Assembly (NCBI GenBank): GCA_023380515.1
Contig: JAMCRH010000116.1
Location: 1 to 64,000 of the forward strand
Direction of reading: 5' to 3'
Origin: Gammaproteobacteria bacterium
Lineage (GTDB): Bacteria > Pseudomonadota > Gammaproteobacteria > Enterobacterales > Alteromonadaceae
DNA: 64,000 bases
Positions 44,895 to 53,511 of the stretch are shown piece after piece (the first letter of the stretch is position 1; each line of letters opens with the position of its first letter). The notes beneath the pieces were generated by a model. It worked only from the letters and a program-made list of their open reading frames with translations. It searched no databases and had not been told where the DNA came from. A program made the translations under genes and the position numbers.

Positions 44895-46649
44895 TTACGA
44901 ATTATTTTCGTCATCCTTTGCGTTAAATTTAACTGGAAACTGGAATGTGTATAAGAGACCTTGGTTTGGCGTGCTGCTGACGTCAATATGGCCATTCAGT
45001 GTGTGCGTGATCATGTCATAAATAATGTGCGTGCCTAAACCACTGCCGCCTTGCGACCGTTCGGTGGTAAAGAATGGTTCAAATAAATGCTCAAGTTGGT
45101 TCGAAGTTAAACCAATGCCATTGTCATGGTATTCGCCCACTAAGCGATTATCTTGTTGTTCTAGCTTCAGTGAAATAACGCCTTGATTACGGTCTTTAAA
45201 GCCATGAATAATGCTATTCATCAACATGTTGGTCAGTGCTTGCGCAAATGCACCAACTGAGAACTTGGCGACGATATGAGGACATTCAATGGCAACGCTC
45301 ACATTCTTTTTCCGTAGTTTGGGTTGTAGCGCTTTGATAATTTTATTCACGTATTCGTCAATGTACACATCACGTTCACTGTCAGTAATTTGGTCGACAG
45401 CCATTTGTTTAAAGCCGTCCATAATCTCGTTGGCGCGCTCGAGGTTGGCAGCAACAATAGCCTCGCTTTCAACTGCATTGTTAATAAACTTGGCAAATTG
45501 CTCGCGGGTGAGCTTACCTTCTTCAACGTTGGTTTGCAGTTGGTCAAGTTGTTCTTTTAGATAGCTGGTTGCAGTCAAACTGACACCTAAAGGAGTGCTG
45601 ACATCATGGCTAATGCTCGCCACTAAAGCCCCTAACGATGCGAGCTTTTCCGATTCCATGACTTGACTGCGAGCTTGCTGTAAAAACTCGATGGTTTCTT
45701 CAAGTTCCCGATTCGCTTGTTTGAGTTTTGATTCGGTTAGTCGGCGCTGATGGATTTCTTGCTCCAGCGACTGCTGACGGACTTCAAGTTCCTGTCGCCG
45801 CCGCTCAATGTCGAGCATGAGGTTACTAATGCCAATGGTTTTTTCCGAAATTTCTCGCTCGAGCTTAATATTTTGCTCTTCGAGCTGACGATTGGCATCG
45901 GCAAGCTCACGTTGCGATATTTCAAATGCTTCTTGATGATGTCGTAAGCGCTGCAGCAATTCGTTATAGGCGTGCTCGAGGAGCGTGAATTCATTCGATT
46001 CAGCTTGCTGTAAGAATACCTGTGAACCATCCGGGTCATCCGGATTGAATTGACGAATTTGCTCAATGAACTGGGAAAATGGTCGGCGTAGAAAAATCCG
46101 AAACGCAATGGTAAATAGAATAATTAAAAGAGCGCTTTTAATCAGCGCTGCCACGACTAACACGGCTAAAGTAGGTTTCAGTTTCTCTATGGTAATGTCG
46201 CGGCTAGAAAATAGAATAACCTCGCCAACAATTTCTGAACCACCCGCAAACTCCCAGACTAACGGGCTATAAAAACCAAATACACCTTGGTATTCGATGA
46301 CTTGATCGGGTGAATTAAGTTGTTCCAGTCGTTCTTTGGGAGGAACTCTACCAGCTTGATAAATTTGCCGACCTTGCTCGTCACGCAAAATAATACCGCT
46401 AATTGAAGGGACGTTCAGTAAGCCCGTTGCCAATGCCTCAGCTTGAGGAATATTAAATTCCCACATGGCTCGGGCAAAACTTGCAGCAAACGTATGATGC
46501 TGCTGACGAATATCATTTAGCAGACTGTCGCGGGTATTGTTGTACTCAATAGCCACCTGGACCATAGTTATGGTCAAGGTTAATAAAAAGTACACGGTCA
46601 ACACGCTCGTTAACAGCACACGGCTAATGCTATTTTGCGGCTGTAACAT
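44895..46649 (-). CDS. sensor histidine kinase, orphan
   Basis: 584 residues from ATG at 46649; the frame extends to 46724 and upstream TTG starts are possible, so the start is uncertain. TM1 (~residues 10-35), a ~125-residue periplasmic sensor, TM2 (~165-190), then a long coiled coil (~240-350). The H-box reads ISHDVSTPLG, with Asp after the His where Glu is common. The ATPase domain has MLMNSIIHGF (N box), DNGIGL and GGSGLGTHIIYDM (G boxes). No response regulator is adjacent, so its partner is encoded elsewhere. It is divergent from the porin. Confidence 0.9.
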   Translation of the reverse strand: MLQPQNSISRVLLTSVLTVYFLLTLTITMVQVAIEYNNTRDSLLNDIRQQHHTFAASFARAMWEFNIPQAEALATGLLNVPSISGIILRDEQGRQIYQAGRVPPKERLEQLNSPDQVIEYQGVFGFYSPLVWEFAGGSEIVGEVILFSSRDITIEKLKPTLAVLVVAALIKSALLIILFTIAFRIFLRRPFSQFIEQIRQFNPDDPDGSQVFLQQAESNEFTLLEHAYNELLQRLRHHQEAFEISQRELADANRQLEEQNIKLEREISEKTIGISNLMLDIERRRQELEVRQQSLEQEIHQRRLTESKLKQANRELEETIEFLQQARSQVMESEKLASLGALVASISHDVSTPLGVSLTATSYLKEQLDQLQTNVEEGKLTREQFAKFINNAVESEAIVAANLERANEIMDGFKQMAVDQITDSERDVYIDEYVNKIIKALQPKLRKKNVSVAIECPHIVAKFSVGAFAQALTNMLMNSIIHGFKDRNQGVISLKLEQQDNRLVGEYHDNGIGLTSNQLEHLFEPFFTTERSQGGSGLGTHIIYDMITHTLNGHIDVSSTPNQGLLYTFQFPVKFNAKDDENNS

Positions 46650-46995
46650 GTCTGCTTGAGAGTTGTTCGACAAAGTGAGCAAACCCCTTGAGTACCAAAC
46701 GTTGAAACTTATCGATATTTTCAATGTTCGGTGATGATTATTTTGTTTGGTTTTTGTTGACCTAGTGTAACCACGACGGGCAGGAATGAAAACATTTTGT
46801 TGGCTAGCCGTCAGATGGATAACAGTTGTGAAGTTTTATTTGCAGCGGTGGTTAAATTTTTAGCGATATTTTATGAAGGTTTAGTTACATATATGTGTCA
46901 GAAGTATATAATTTTCTCCGCTCGTTGCTATTACACGGTGAATGTCCGTCAGGCATTCATACTTGTTAACTAAGTCAGTTCAAGGCCGGACTCCT
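46650..46995. other. divergent region between histidine kinase and porin
   Basis: 346 bases with the porin promoter. GTTACA at 46884-46889 and TATAAT at 46907-46912 are separated by 17 bases. Overlapping this, GTTACAT-ATAT-GTGTCAG (46884-46901) resembles a degenerate PHO box, but the distance to the -10 is five bases rather than ten, so PhoB control is doubtful. Nothing else coding was seen. Confidence 0.5.
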
Positions 46996-48051
46996 ATGTC
47001 AATTACAACGTCAATTACAACGTCAATTACAACTAAACGCGTCACACTTGCCTCTTTACTTCCTGCTTTAACCTTCTGTTCATTTGCCGCAATTGCCCAA
47101 GATAGCGAACCGAAAATTGGTTTATATGGTCGTTTACATGTGTCTGCGGATTATTTGAATGACGGCTCCGATGGTGGTCTAAATGTATCAAGCAATAGCA
47201 GCCGTCTAGGATTAACACTTGACTATAAAGTCGCTGATAATTTGACTTTGATTGGTCAAATTGAGCGCGGAATTGATTTATCTGAGGGGTCGAGCACAAT
47301 CACGGCGCGCAATACATTTTTAGGTGTTAAAGGTGATTGGGGAACCTTACGAGCGGGATACTACGACACACCGGTCAAACGAATTATTAATGCCGTTGAG
47401 CAATTCCGTGATCAAATCGGTGAAGGGCGGAACATCTCGCGCAGTGGCGAAATGCATTTCGACAAGCGTTTTAAGAGTGGCTTACATTATACCACGCCAA
47501 CTTGGCAAAATTTGACGCTTATGGTGCATTACGGCACGCATGAATTGACTGGTGCAACCGTCGATAATGAGCATGATGCGGTGAGTAGCTCACTGACTTA
47601 TCAGCGTGGCGAATGGACAGCTCTGATTGGATATGAAAGCCAAAGTCGTCCGACAGAACCAAATTTAGAAGCAATGCGTGCCGCCTTGATTCGTAAGTCA
47701 GGCGCATGGAGCCATGCATTGTTTTATCAGCATGCCGACGGTATGGCGACTGGCAGCCAAGAAGTCTTTGGTTTTACGACAAGTTATGCACTAAATTCCG
47801 AGTACTCGTTGAAAGGCCAAGTATTTCATCGCACCGCTGACGAAACTGGCGAATTAGACTCTACTATGATTACCGTGGGTATTGACCGTAAACTGAATGC
47901 GAAGGTGAATGCTTATTTAACCTTCTCACATACAGACAATGCGGTGCTTTCAACAGCCAATGTTTCTGCCGGCGGCCATGGCAAAACAATGACCATTGAA
48001 CCAGGACAAGACCCGTTTGCTGTGGCGGTTGGTTTGCGTTGGAACTTCTAA
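46996..48051 (+). CDS. outer-membrane porin (Gram-negative porin family)
   Basis: 351 residues from ATG at 46996, with AAGG ten bases upstream. The signal peptide begins MSITTSITTSITTK, encoded by three copies of a 12-base repeat, and ends near IAAQ. The mature barrel starts PKIGLYGRLHVSADY and finishes with Phe (VGLRWNF), the hallmark of outer-membrane insertion. Alternating beta strands with LKGQVFHR and similar patterns indicate a ~16-stranded diffusion porin. It lies 76 bases upstream of phoB, which suggests but does not prove a role in phosphate uptake. Confidence 0.88.
   Translation: MSITTSITTSITTKRVTLASLLPALTFCSFAAIAQDSEPKIGLYGRLHVSADYLNDGSDGGLNVSSNSSRLGLTLDYKVADNLTLIGQIERGIDLSEGSSTITARNTFLGVKGDWGTLRAGYYDTPVKRIINAVEQFRDQIGEGRNISRSGEMHFDKRFKSGLHYTTPTWQNLTLMVHYGTHELTGATVDNEHDAVSSSLTYQRGEWTALIGYESQSRPTEPNLEAMRAALIRKSGAWSHALFYQHADGMATGSQEVFGFTTSYALNSEYSLKGQVFHRTADETGELDSTMITVGIDRKLNAKVNAYLTFSHTDNAVLSTANVSAGGHGKTMTIEPGQDPFAVAVGLRWNF
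46999..47034 (+). repeat. three in-frame copies of a 12-base repeat at the porin start
   Basis: Units TCAATTACAACG at 46999-47010 and 47011-47022, and TCAATTACAACT at 47023-47034. Each encodes Ser-Ile-Thr-Thr, directly after the ATG. Confidence 0.9.
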
Positions 48052-48062
48052 TCGAATCTGTG

Positions 48063-48096
48063 CCGTCATAAAAATGTCACACTGGCGTCGCATAAT
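48063..48096 (+). promoter_or_regulatory. PHO box and -10 of phoB
   Basis: CCGTCAT-AAAA-ATGTCAC at 48063-48080 matches the 7-4-7 PHO box consensus at 12 of 14 key bases. The -10 CATAAT at 48091-48096 lies exactly ten bases downstream, as in known PhoB-activated promoters. This predicts autoregulation of phoBR. Confidence 0.88.
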
Positions 48097-48127
48097 GCCC
48101 TAAGTTCATGATGAATGGGTGAATAGA

Positions 48128-48814
48128 ATGCCAAGCAGAATATTGATTGTTGAAGACGAAGCGCCAATTCGTGAGATGCTCGCGTTTGTGATGGAACAAC
48201 ATGGTTATCAGCCTATGCAAGCAGCAGATTATCAACAAGCGCTGGAAAAGGTGGTTGAGCCTTATCCGGACATGATCTTGCTTGACTGGATGATCCCTGG
48301 CGGCAGTGGTATTCAATTAGCGCGTACGTTAAAGTCGAAAGACCATACTCGGCACATTCCGATTATTATGTTGACTGCGCGCGGCGAAGAGGAAGATAAA
48401 ATCAAAGGACTTGAGGTTGGCGCCGATGATTACTTAACCAAACCATTCTCACCGAAGGAATTGGTTGCTCGCATGCGTGCTGTTTTTCGTCGCGTGTCGC
48501 CAACCAATTTGGACGAGCCTATCGATATCGAAGGCTTAGTGCTTGACCCGGTTTCGCACCGCGTTTCGGCGAATGACCAAAGTCTCGATATGGGGCCGAC
48601 GGAATTTCGTTTACTACATTTCTTTATGACCCACCCAGACCGAGTCTATAGCCGCGAGCAGCTCTTAGACCATGTTTGGGGAACCAACGTTTATGTCGAA
48701 GACCGAACCGTCGACGTACATATTCGCCGGTTACGCAAAGCTATCGAAGTGCATGGCCATGACCGCTTAGTACAAACGGTTCGTGGCGTTGGTTATCGTT
48801 TTTCGGCACGCTAA
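48128..48814 (+). CDS. phoB: phosphate regulon response regulator PhoB
   Basis: 228 residues from ATG at 48128; a GTG three codons earlier is possible. The receiver domain has [14 protein letters not shown] with the acidic pair, [13 protein letters not shown] with the phosphorylated Asp, and [32 protein letters not shown]. The C-terminal winged helix-turn-helix carries [21 protein letters not shown] [19 protein letters not shown] and [14 protein letters not shown]. It binds PHO boxes, including those before phoB and pstS here. phoR begins directly after its stop. Confidence 0.97.
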   Translation: MPSRILIVEDEAPIREMLAFVMEQHGYQPMQAADYQQALEKVVEPYPDMILLDWMIPGGSGIQLARTLKSKDHTRHIPIIMLTARGEEEDKIKGLEVGADDYLTKPFSPKELVARMRAVFRRVSPTNLDEPIDIEGLVLDPVSHRVSANDQSLDMGPTEFRLLHFFMTHPDRVYSREQLLDHVWGTNVYVEDRTVDVHIRRLRKAIEVHGHDRLVQTVRGVGYRFSAR

Positions 48815-50116
48815 ATGGAACGACATTTCACGCTATATCGCTTACTCAAACGACTGTTCTGGTGGCTGTTGCCGTTAGCCTTGGTCGGTTGGTTGGTGGG
48901 CGCGCTATGGCCGGCTCTCGCATTGGCGTTGGCTGCTACGGTTTTGTGGAATGTCTTTTATTTTCAGCGCTTAAATCGGTGGTTGTGGCAGAGTCGAACG
49001 ATGTTACCACCGCGAGCGCCTGGTGCGTGGAGTGATATTTACGATGGCATTTATCGCACGCTGCGTCGAGCTCAACTTAAACGGCGTCAATTATCGATAC
49101 TGCTACAACGTTTTCGCCAAGCTGCCGAAGCAATTCCAGATGCCGCATTAGTGTTAGAAAGCGATGGCACCTTGGTGTGGAGTAATAAATTGGCGCAAAT
49201 CTATTTTGGTTTACGCTGGCCGACCGACCGCGGCATTCGCATTACCAACTTGATTCGTTACCCCCGCTTTATTAAGTATTTTGAAATCTCTGATTTTGCT
49301 GAGCCTATAACGATTCTCGCCCCAGCCGGTGATCAGCGAGAAATTGAAATGCGTTTTATGCCCTACACCGATACCCAACTGTTGGTGATTGCTCGTGATA
49401 TTACTCAATTGCGCAAACTCGAGCGTTTACGCAAAGACTTCGTCGCCAACGTGTCTCATGAACTGAAAACACCGTTGACAGTCATGAACGGCTATTTGGA
49501 ACTGCTCGAAGAGCCACTGAATGTTCCACCGGAGATGTTAACCAAAGCACTGCACGACATGACCTTGCAAAATCAACGCATGCAGAAAATGGTTGAGCAA
49601 TTGTTAACCTTGTCGCGAATGGAAGGTCAAAGTCAGGATACCTTTACGCGCAAGGTGGTGATGTCAGAGTTAATTAATCAAGTTATTCAGGAGTTACAAC
49701 CTATCATTGCGGCAAAAGGACTGGCGCTGCAACTCGACGTGGCGGATGGTATTTCAGTACTCGGTAATGAAGAAAAGCTGCGTGCAGCCTGCTCAAACTT
49801 AATTACCAACGCGATTAAATATGGCAAAGAAAACGGCCATTTGCGGGTAACTTGGCTCTTGGTTGGTCAATTTGCCGAGTTTTCGGTTGAAGACGATGGC
49901 CCGGGTATCGCCGCTGAGCATGTACCGCGCTTAACCGAACGTTTTTATCGGGTTGAGAAAGATCGCAACAGCGCAACGGGTGGCACCGGGCTTGGCCTGT
50001 CTATTGTCAAGCATGCGCTTGAGCATCATCGTTCCTATTTACAAGTCGAAAGCGCTCCGAACCAAGGTAGCCGTTTCTTTTTCCGTATCGTCCCCGAATT
50101 ACTAGTAAGCGAATAA
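48815..50116 (+). CDS. phoR: phosphate regulon sensor histidine kinase PhoR
   Basis: 433 residues. Two closely spaced N-terminal membrane segments (~residues 12-45) with almost no periplasmic loop, then a PAS domain (~95-200), the H-box NVSHELKTPLTVMNGYLE, the N box SNLITNAIKYG, and the G boxes DDGPGI and GGTGLGLSIVKHALE. It senses Pst transport through PhoU and phosphorylates PhoB. Its start abuts the phoB stop, so the two are coupled. Confidence 0.96.
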   Translation: MERHFTLYRLLKRLFWWLLPLALVGWLVGALWPALALALAATVLWNVFYFQRLNRWLWQSRTMLPPRAPGAWSDIYDGIYRTLRRAQLKRRQLSILLQRFRQAAEAIPDAALVLESDGTLVWSNKLAQIYFGLRWPTDRGIRITNLIRYPRFIKYFEISDFAEPITILAPAGDQREIEMRFMPYTDTQLLVIARDITQLRKLERLRKDFVANVSHELKTPLTVMNGYLELLEEPLNVPPEMLTKALHDMTLQNQRMQKMVEQLLTLSRMEGQSQDTFTRKVVMSELINQVIQELQPIIAAKGLALQLDVADGISVLGNEEKLRAACSNLITNAIKYGKENGHLRVTWLLVGQFAEFSVEDDGPGIAAEHVPRLTERFYRVEKDRNSATGGTGLGLSIVKHALEHHRSYLQVESAPNQGSRFFFRIVPELLVSE

Positions 50117-50128
50117 CAAATTATTCTG

Positions 50129-50185
50129 CTGTCACTCCGAAATATTTCAAGCTGTCACAATCTTGTCATATTGACGCAATAAAAT
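50129..50185 (+). promoter_or_regulatory. PHO box, extra half-site and -10 of pstS
   Basis: CTGTCAC-AATC-TTGTCAT at 50152-50169 is a near-perfect PHO box, with the -10 TAAAAT at 50180-50185 ten bases on. A further CTGTCAC half-site sits at 50129-50135, 23 bases upstream of the first (about two helical turns), suggesting a second PhoB dimer. Confidence 0.92.
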
Positions 50186-50221
50186 TGTCGATATTGAATC
50201 AATAACCCATCGGAGATGGCT

Positions 50222-51196
50222 ATGAAAATCAAACTTGTGTTCGGTGCAATGGCACTTGCAATGGCAGTTACAACAACCGCAACTGCGGAAGTAGACCCAG
50301 AGTTACGTGAATATCGCAGTGTCAGTGGAATTTCAGGCACGATTTCATCGGTTGGTTCTGACACCCTTGCAAACCTGATGACTTATTGGACTGAAGAGTT
50401 TCAACGCGCCTATCCAAATGTGACCTTGCAGGTGCAAGCCGCAGGTTCTTCGACTGCGCCACCGGCATTGGCTGAAGGTACGTCGAACATGGCGCCAATG
50501 AGTCGAGCAATGCGCCCGCGTGAAATTGAAGCCTTTGAACGCCGCAATGGTTATCCACCAACCGCAATCCGCGTTGCCATTGATGCACTTGCAGTGTTTG
50601 TCCACAAAGATAACCCTTTACCAGGTTTAAATATTGAACAAGTCGATGCGATCTTCTCGTCAACGCGCCGCTGTGGCGGTAATAGTGACGCGAATCGCTG
50701 GGGTGCATTAGGTCTTGAAGGCAACTGGGTGAATCGTGATATTCAGTTATATGGCCGTAACTCGGTGTCTGGCACCTATGGCTACTTTAAAGATGTCGCG
50801 TTGTGCGGTGGTGACTTTAAAAACAACGTGAACGAGCAGCCAGGTTCAGCGTCAGTGGTACAGTCTATTTCTACCTCACCTAATGCGATTGGTTACTCAG
50901 GAATTGGTTACTTAACCTCGGGCGTTCGTGCGTTGCCACTGGCGTGGGGCGACAGTACCGACTATGTTGAAGTGAATGCGCAAACAGCCGGGAGTGGTGA
51001 ATATCCGCTCGCACGCTTCTTATATGTGTACGTGAACAAGCACCCAAATCGTCCGCTAGACCCAGTGACCGCAGAGTTCATTAAGTTGATATTGTCGAAA
51101 CAGGGACAAACGATTGTCAACAATGACGGTTATGTACCGGTACCGGCGATGGTTGCGGAAGAAGATTTGCGCGCATTAGGCTTGTGGCAAGACTAA
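50222..51196 (+). CDS. pstS: phosphate ABC transporter substrate-binding protein PstS
   Basis: 324 residues from ATG at 50222, chosen over 50216 because GGAG lies six bases upstream of it. Signal peptide [22 protein letters not shown]. The mature protein has [36 protein letters not shown] and [16 protein letters not shown], which line the phosphate site. It captures phosphate in the periplasm and hands it to PstCA. Two Cys (RRCGGN and LCGGDF) may form a disulfide. It is the first gene of pstSCAB-phoU. Confidence 0.95.
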   Translation: MKIKLVFGAMALAMAVTTTATAEVDPELREYRSVSGISGTISSVGSDTLANLMTYWTEEFQRAYPNVTLQVQAAGSSTAPPALAEGTSNMAPMSRAMRPREIEAFERRNGYPPTAIRVAIDALAVFVHKDNPLPGLNIEQVDAIFSSTRRCGGNSDANRWGALGLEGNWVNRDIQLYGRNSVSGTYGYFKDVALCGGDFKNNVNEQPGSASVVQSISTSPNAIGYSGIGYLTSGVRALPLAWGDSTDYVEVNAQTAGSGEYPLARFLYVYVNKHPNRPLDPVTAEFIKLILSKQGQTIVNNDGYVPVPAMVAEEDLRALGLWQD

Positions 51197-51232
51197 TCAC
51201 CTCCGATTCAAGACGACAAGGTAATTTCTGTT

Positions 51233-53500
51233 ATGGCCGGCAGTCAAACTGCATCAAACTTCTCGGCAGGGAAATTGCGATTAATTAAGGACCGTGCCGC
51301 GCGCTTTGGGGTAACCCTTGGTGGCGGCATGGTGCTAATCGCACTACTACTTATCTTCTTTTATCTTCTTTATGTGGTGCTGCCGATTTTTCGGCCAGCC
51401 AGCATTACACCGCTAGAAAGTTATGCGCTGCCAAGCCAGGGAACGACAACTGTCGCGCTTGGTATGGAAGCGCGCGCTGAAGTGGGTTATCGGCTGACTG
51501 CTGAAGGAGACATCGAATTCTTTAATTTGCGCACACTGGACCAAGACCGCCAAGCGGGGCAGGTTTTGAAAAGTGAGCGCGTCAGTGCAGAAACCGTCAC
51601 CGCATTTGCCCGCAGTCATCAGGGCAACGGCGACTACGTGTATGCAGTCGCAGGAGGGCGTGTCTTGATTATGCGCCCGGATTACCGGATTACCTACCCC
51701 AATGACGTGCGGTTGGTGGAACCGGAGATTCGCTATCCTTATGGACAAACTCCGTTGCAGCTTGACCCTGAAGGTCGCGATATTCGCAAACTGGCCTTTG
51801 AGCGCGATGGCGACACGTTAATGCTTGCTGCTTTATTAGCAGACGATACTTTAATGGTGGCACGCTTAGTGGGTCGCCAGAATATGCTCACTCGTGCGTT
51901 TCAATGGAGTACCCAACGTGGCGTGGTGAACTGGCGCAATGGCGCTCAGTCAGCCCGTATTGAACAATTGTTGCTGACACCGAATTTACGCCAACTCTTT
52001 GTGCAAAGTGCCGGAACCCAGCAACGTGTGCACGTGATTGATACGCGCGATGTGCAAAATCCAGTGCTGCAACAAACGATTCCATTTGCTAGCCAACTCG
52101 GTCGTATTTCGGCGATGACCCTGCTTGCTGGGCATAGCTCGTTGATGGTAGGGCATCAAAGCGGTCACATCAGCCAATGGTTCGAGGTCAGTTCCGACGG
52201 TCACCGCGAATATGTGAACGTACGCAATTTCAATGCCGGCACTGCGGTGGAGCAACTTATTCCTGAGCAATATCGCCGCAGCTTCTATGCGTTAACGGCA
52301 GCTGGTGATGTGGCGGTATTCCACACCACTTCCAGTCGACATTTGTTCCAAGGGCAGCCGGGGGGATTGCAACTGAGTCACGCCGTAGTCGGCCCGCGCG
52401 CGAACCATATGCTGGCGCAACAAGGGGAAGAATTGCACGTACTCACGCTGCGCAACGAACATCCAGAAGTGAGTTGGCACGGTTTATGGGGACAAATTTG
52501 GTACGAAAACTACGACGAGCCAAGTTATACCTGGCAGTCGACATCGGGCTCCGATGATTTTGAACCAAAATTCTCCCTGGTTCCGATTTCTTTCGGCACG
52601 ATAAAGGCAGCGTTCTACGCCATGCTCATTGCTGTGCCAATTGGCTTAGCGGCAGCCGTGTATACCGCTTACTTTATGACGCCGAGTTTACGTAAAGTGG
52701 TGAAGCCGACCATTGAAATCATGGAAGCATTACCGACGGTTATTCTTGGTTTCCTTGCTGGTTTATGGTTAGCCCCGTTGGTTGAAAGCCACTTACCAGG
52801 GTTTATTACCTTCTTACTGCTATTGCCGCTGACGATTATTCTGGCTGCCTTCTTGTGGCATTTATTACCGGAAAATATTCGCAATTATGTCACCGATGCA
52901 CGGGCAGCGATGTTGTTGATTCCCGTTGTTATTTTTGTCGGTTGGTTGTCGTTTAGCTTAAGTCCGCTGATTGAGTTGATGTTCTTTGGCGGCGACATGC
53001 GTGACTATCTCACGAATACGCTGGGGATTAACTTTGACCAACGTAATGCGCTTGTTGTTGGTATAGCAATGGGCTTTGCGGTTATTCCAACGATATTCTC
53101 GATTGCCGAAGATGCTGTGTTCAGTGTGCCAAAACATTTATCAAACGGTTCATTGGCACTTGGTGCGACGGAGTGGCAAACCTTAACTCGCGTTGTATTG
53201 CTCACGGCAAGCCCAGGGATTTTCTCGGCGGTCATGATGGGGCTCGGTCGCGCGGTTGGTGAAACTATGATCGTGCTCATGGCCACCGGTAATACACCAA
53301 TTATGGATTGGAATATCTTTGAGGGTATGCGGACATTGTCGGCAAATATTGCAGTTGAAATGCCTGAGTCTGAAGTAGGAAGTACTCACTATCGGATTCT
53401 TTTCCTTGCTGCGTTTGTACTGTTCATTTTCACTTTTGCATTTAACACGGTGGCGGAGTTTGTGCGTCAGCGGTTACGTGACAAGTACAGTTCACTTTAA
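51233..53500 (+). CDS. pstC: phosphate ABC transporter permease PstC (long form)
   Basis: 755 residues, against ~320 in E. coli. One helix at residues ~25-52 precedes a ~395-residue periplasmic domain of repeated beta-strand patterns (for example LLTPNLRQLFVQSAGTQQ), perhaps a beta-propeller. The permease core follows from about residue 450 (LVPISFGTIKAAFYAMLIAV), with the ABC-contact EAA loop near [20 protein letters not shown]. Long PstC proteins occur in Pseudomonas and Vibrio relatives. The role of the added domain is not known. It lies in the pst operon, 36 bases after pstS. Confidence 0.93.
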   Translation: MAGSQTASNFSAGKLRLIKDRAARFGVTLGGGMVLIALLLIFFYLLYVVLPIFRPASITPLESYALPSQGTTTVALGMEARAEVGYRLTAEGDIEFFNLRTLDQDRQAGQVLKSERVSAETVTAFARSHQGNGDYVYAVAGGRVLIMRPDYRITYPNDVRLVEPEIRYPYGQTPLQLDPEGRDIRKLAFERDGDTLMLAALLADDTLMVARLVGRQNMLTRAFQWSTQRGVVNWRNGAQSARIEQLLLTPNLRQLFVQSAGTQQRVHVIDTRDVQNPVLQQTIPFASQLGRISAMTLLAGHSSLMVGHQSGHISQWFEVSSDGHREYVNVRNFNAGTAVEQLIPEQYRRSFYALTAAGDVAVFHTTSSRHLFQGQPGGLQLSHAVVGPRANHMLAQQGEELHVLTLRNEHPEVSWHGLWGQIWYENYDEPSYTWQSTSGSDDFEPKFSLVPISFGTIKAAFYAMLIAVPIGLAAAVYTAYFMTPSLRKVVKPTIEIMEALPTVILGFLAGLWLAPLVESHLPGFITFLLLLPLTIILAAFLWHLLPENIRNYVTDARAAMLLIPVVIFVGWLSFSLSPLIELMFFGGDMRDYLTNTLGINFDQRNALVVGIAMGFAVIPTIFSIAEDAVFSVPKHLSNGSLALGATEWQTLTRVVLLTASPGIFSAVMMGLGRAVGETMIVLMATGNTPIMDWNIFEGMRTLSANIAVEMPESEVGSTHYRILFLAAFVLFIFTFAFNTVAEFVRQRLRDKYSSL

Positions 53501-53511
53501 GGAGAGCAGCG

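Noticed and set aside
51350..51375. Short repeat of ATCTTCTTT in the first membrane helix of pstC
   Set aside because: Explained by coding for repeated Leu/Ile/Phe residues; only two imperfect copies.
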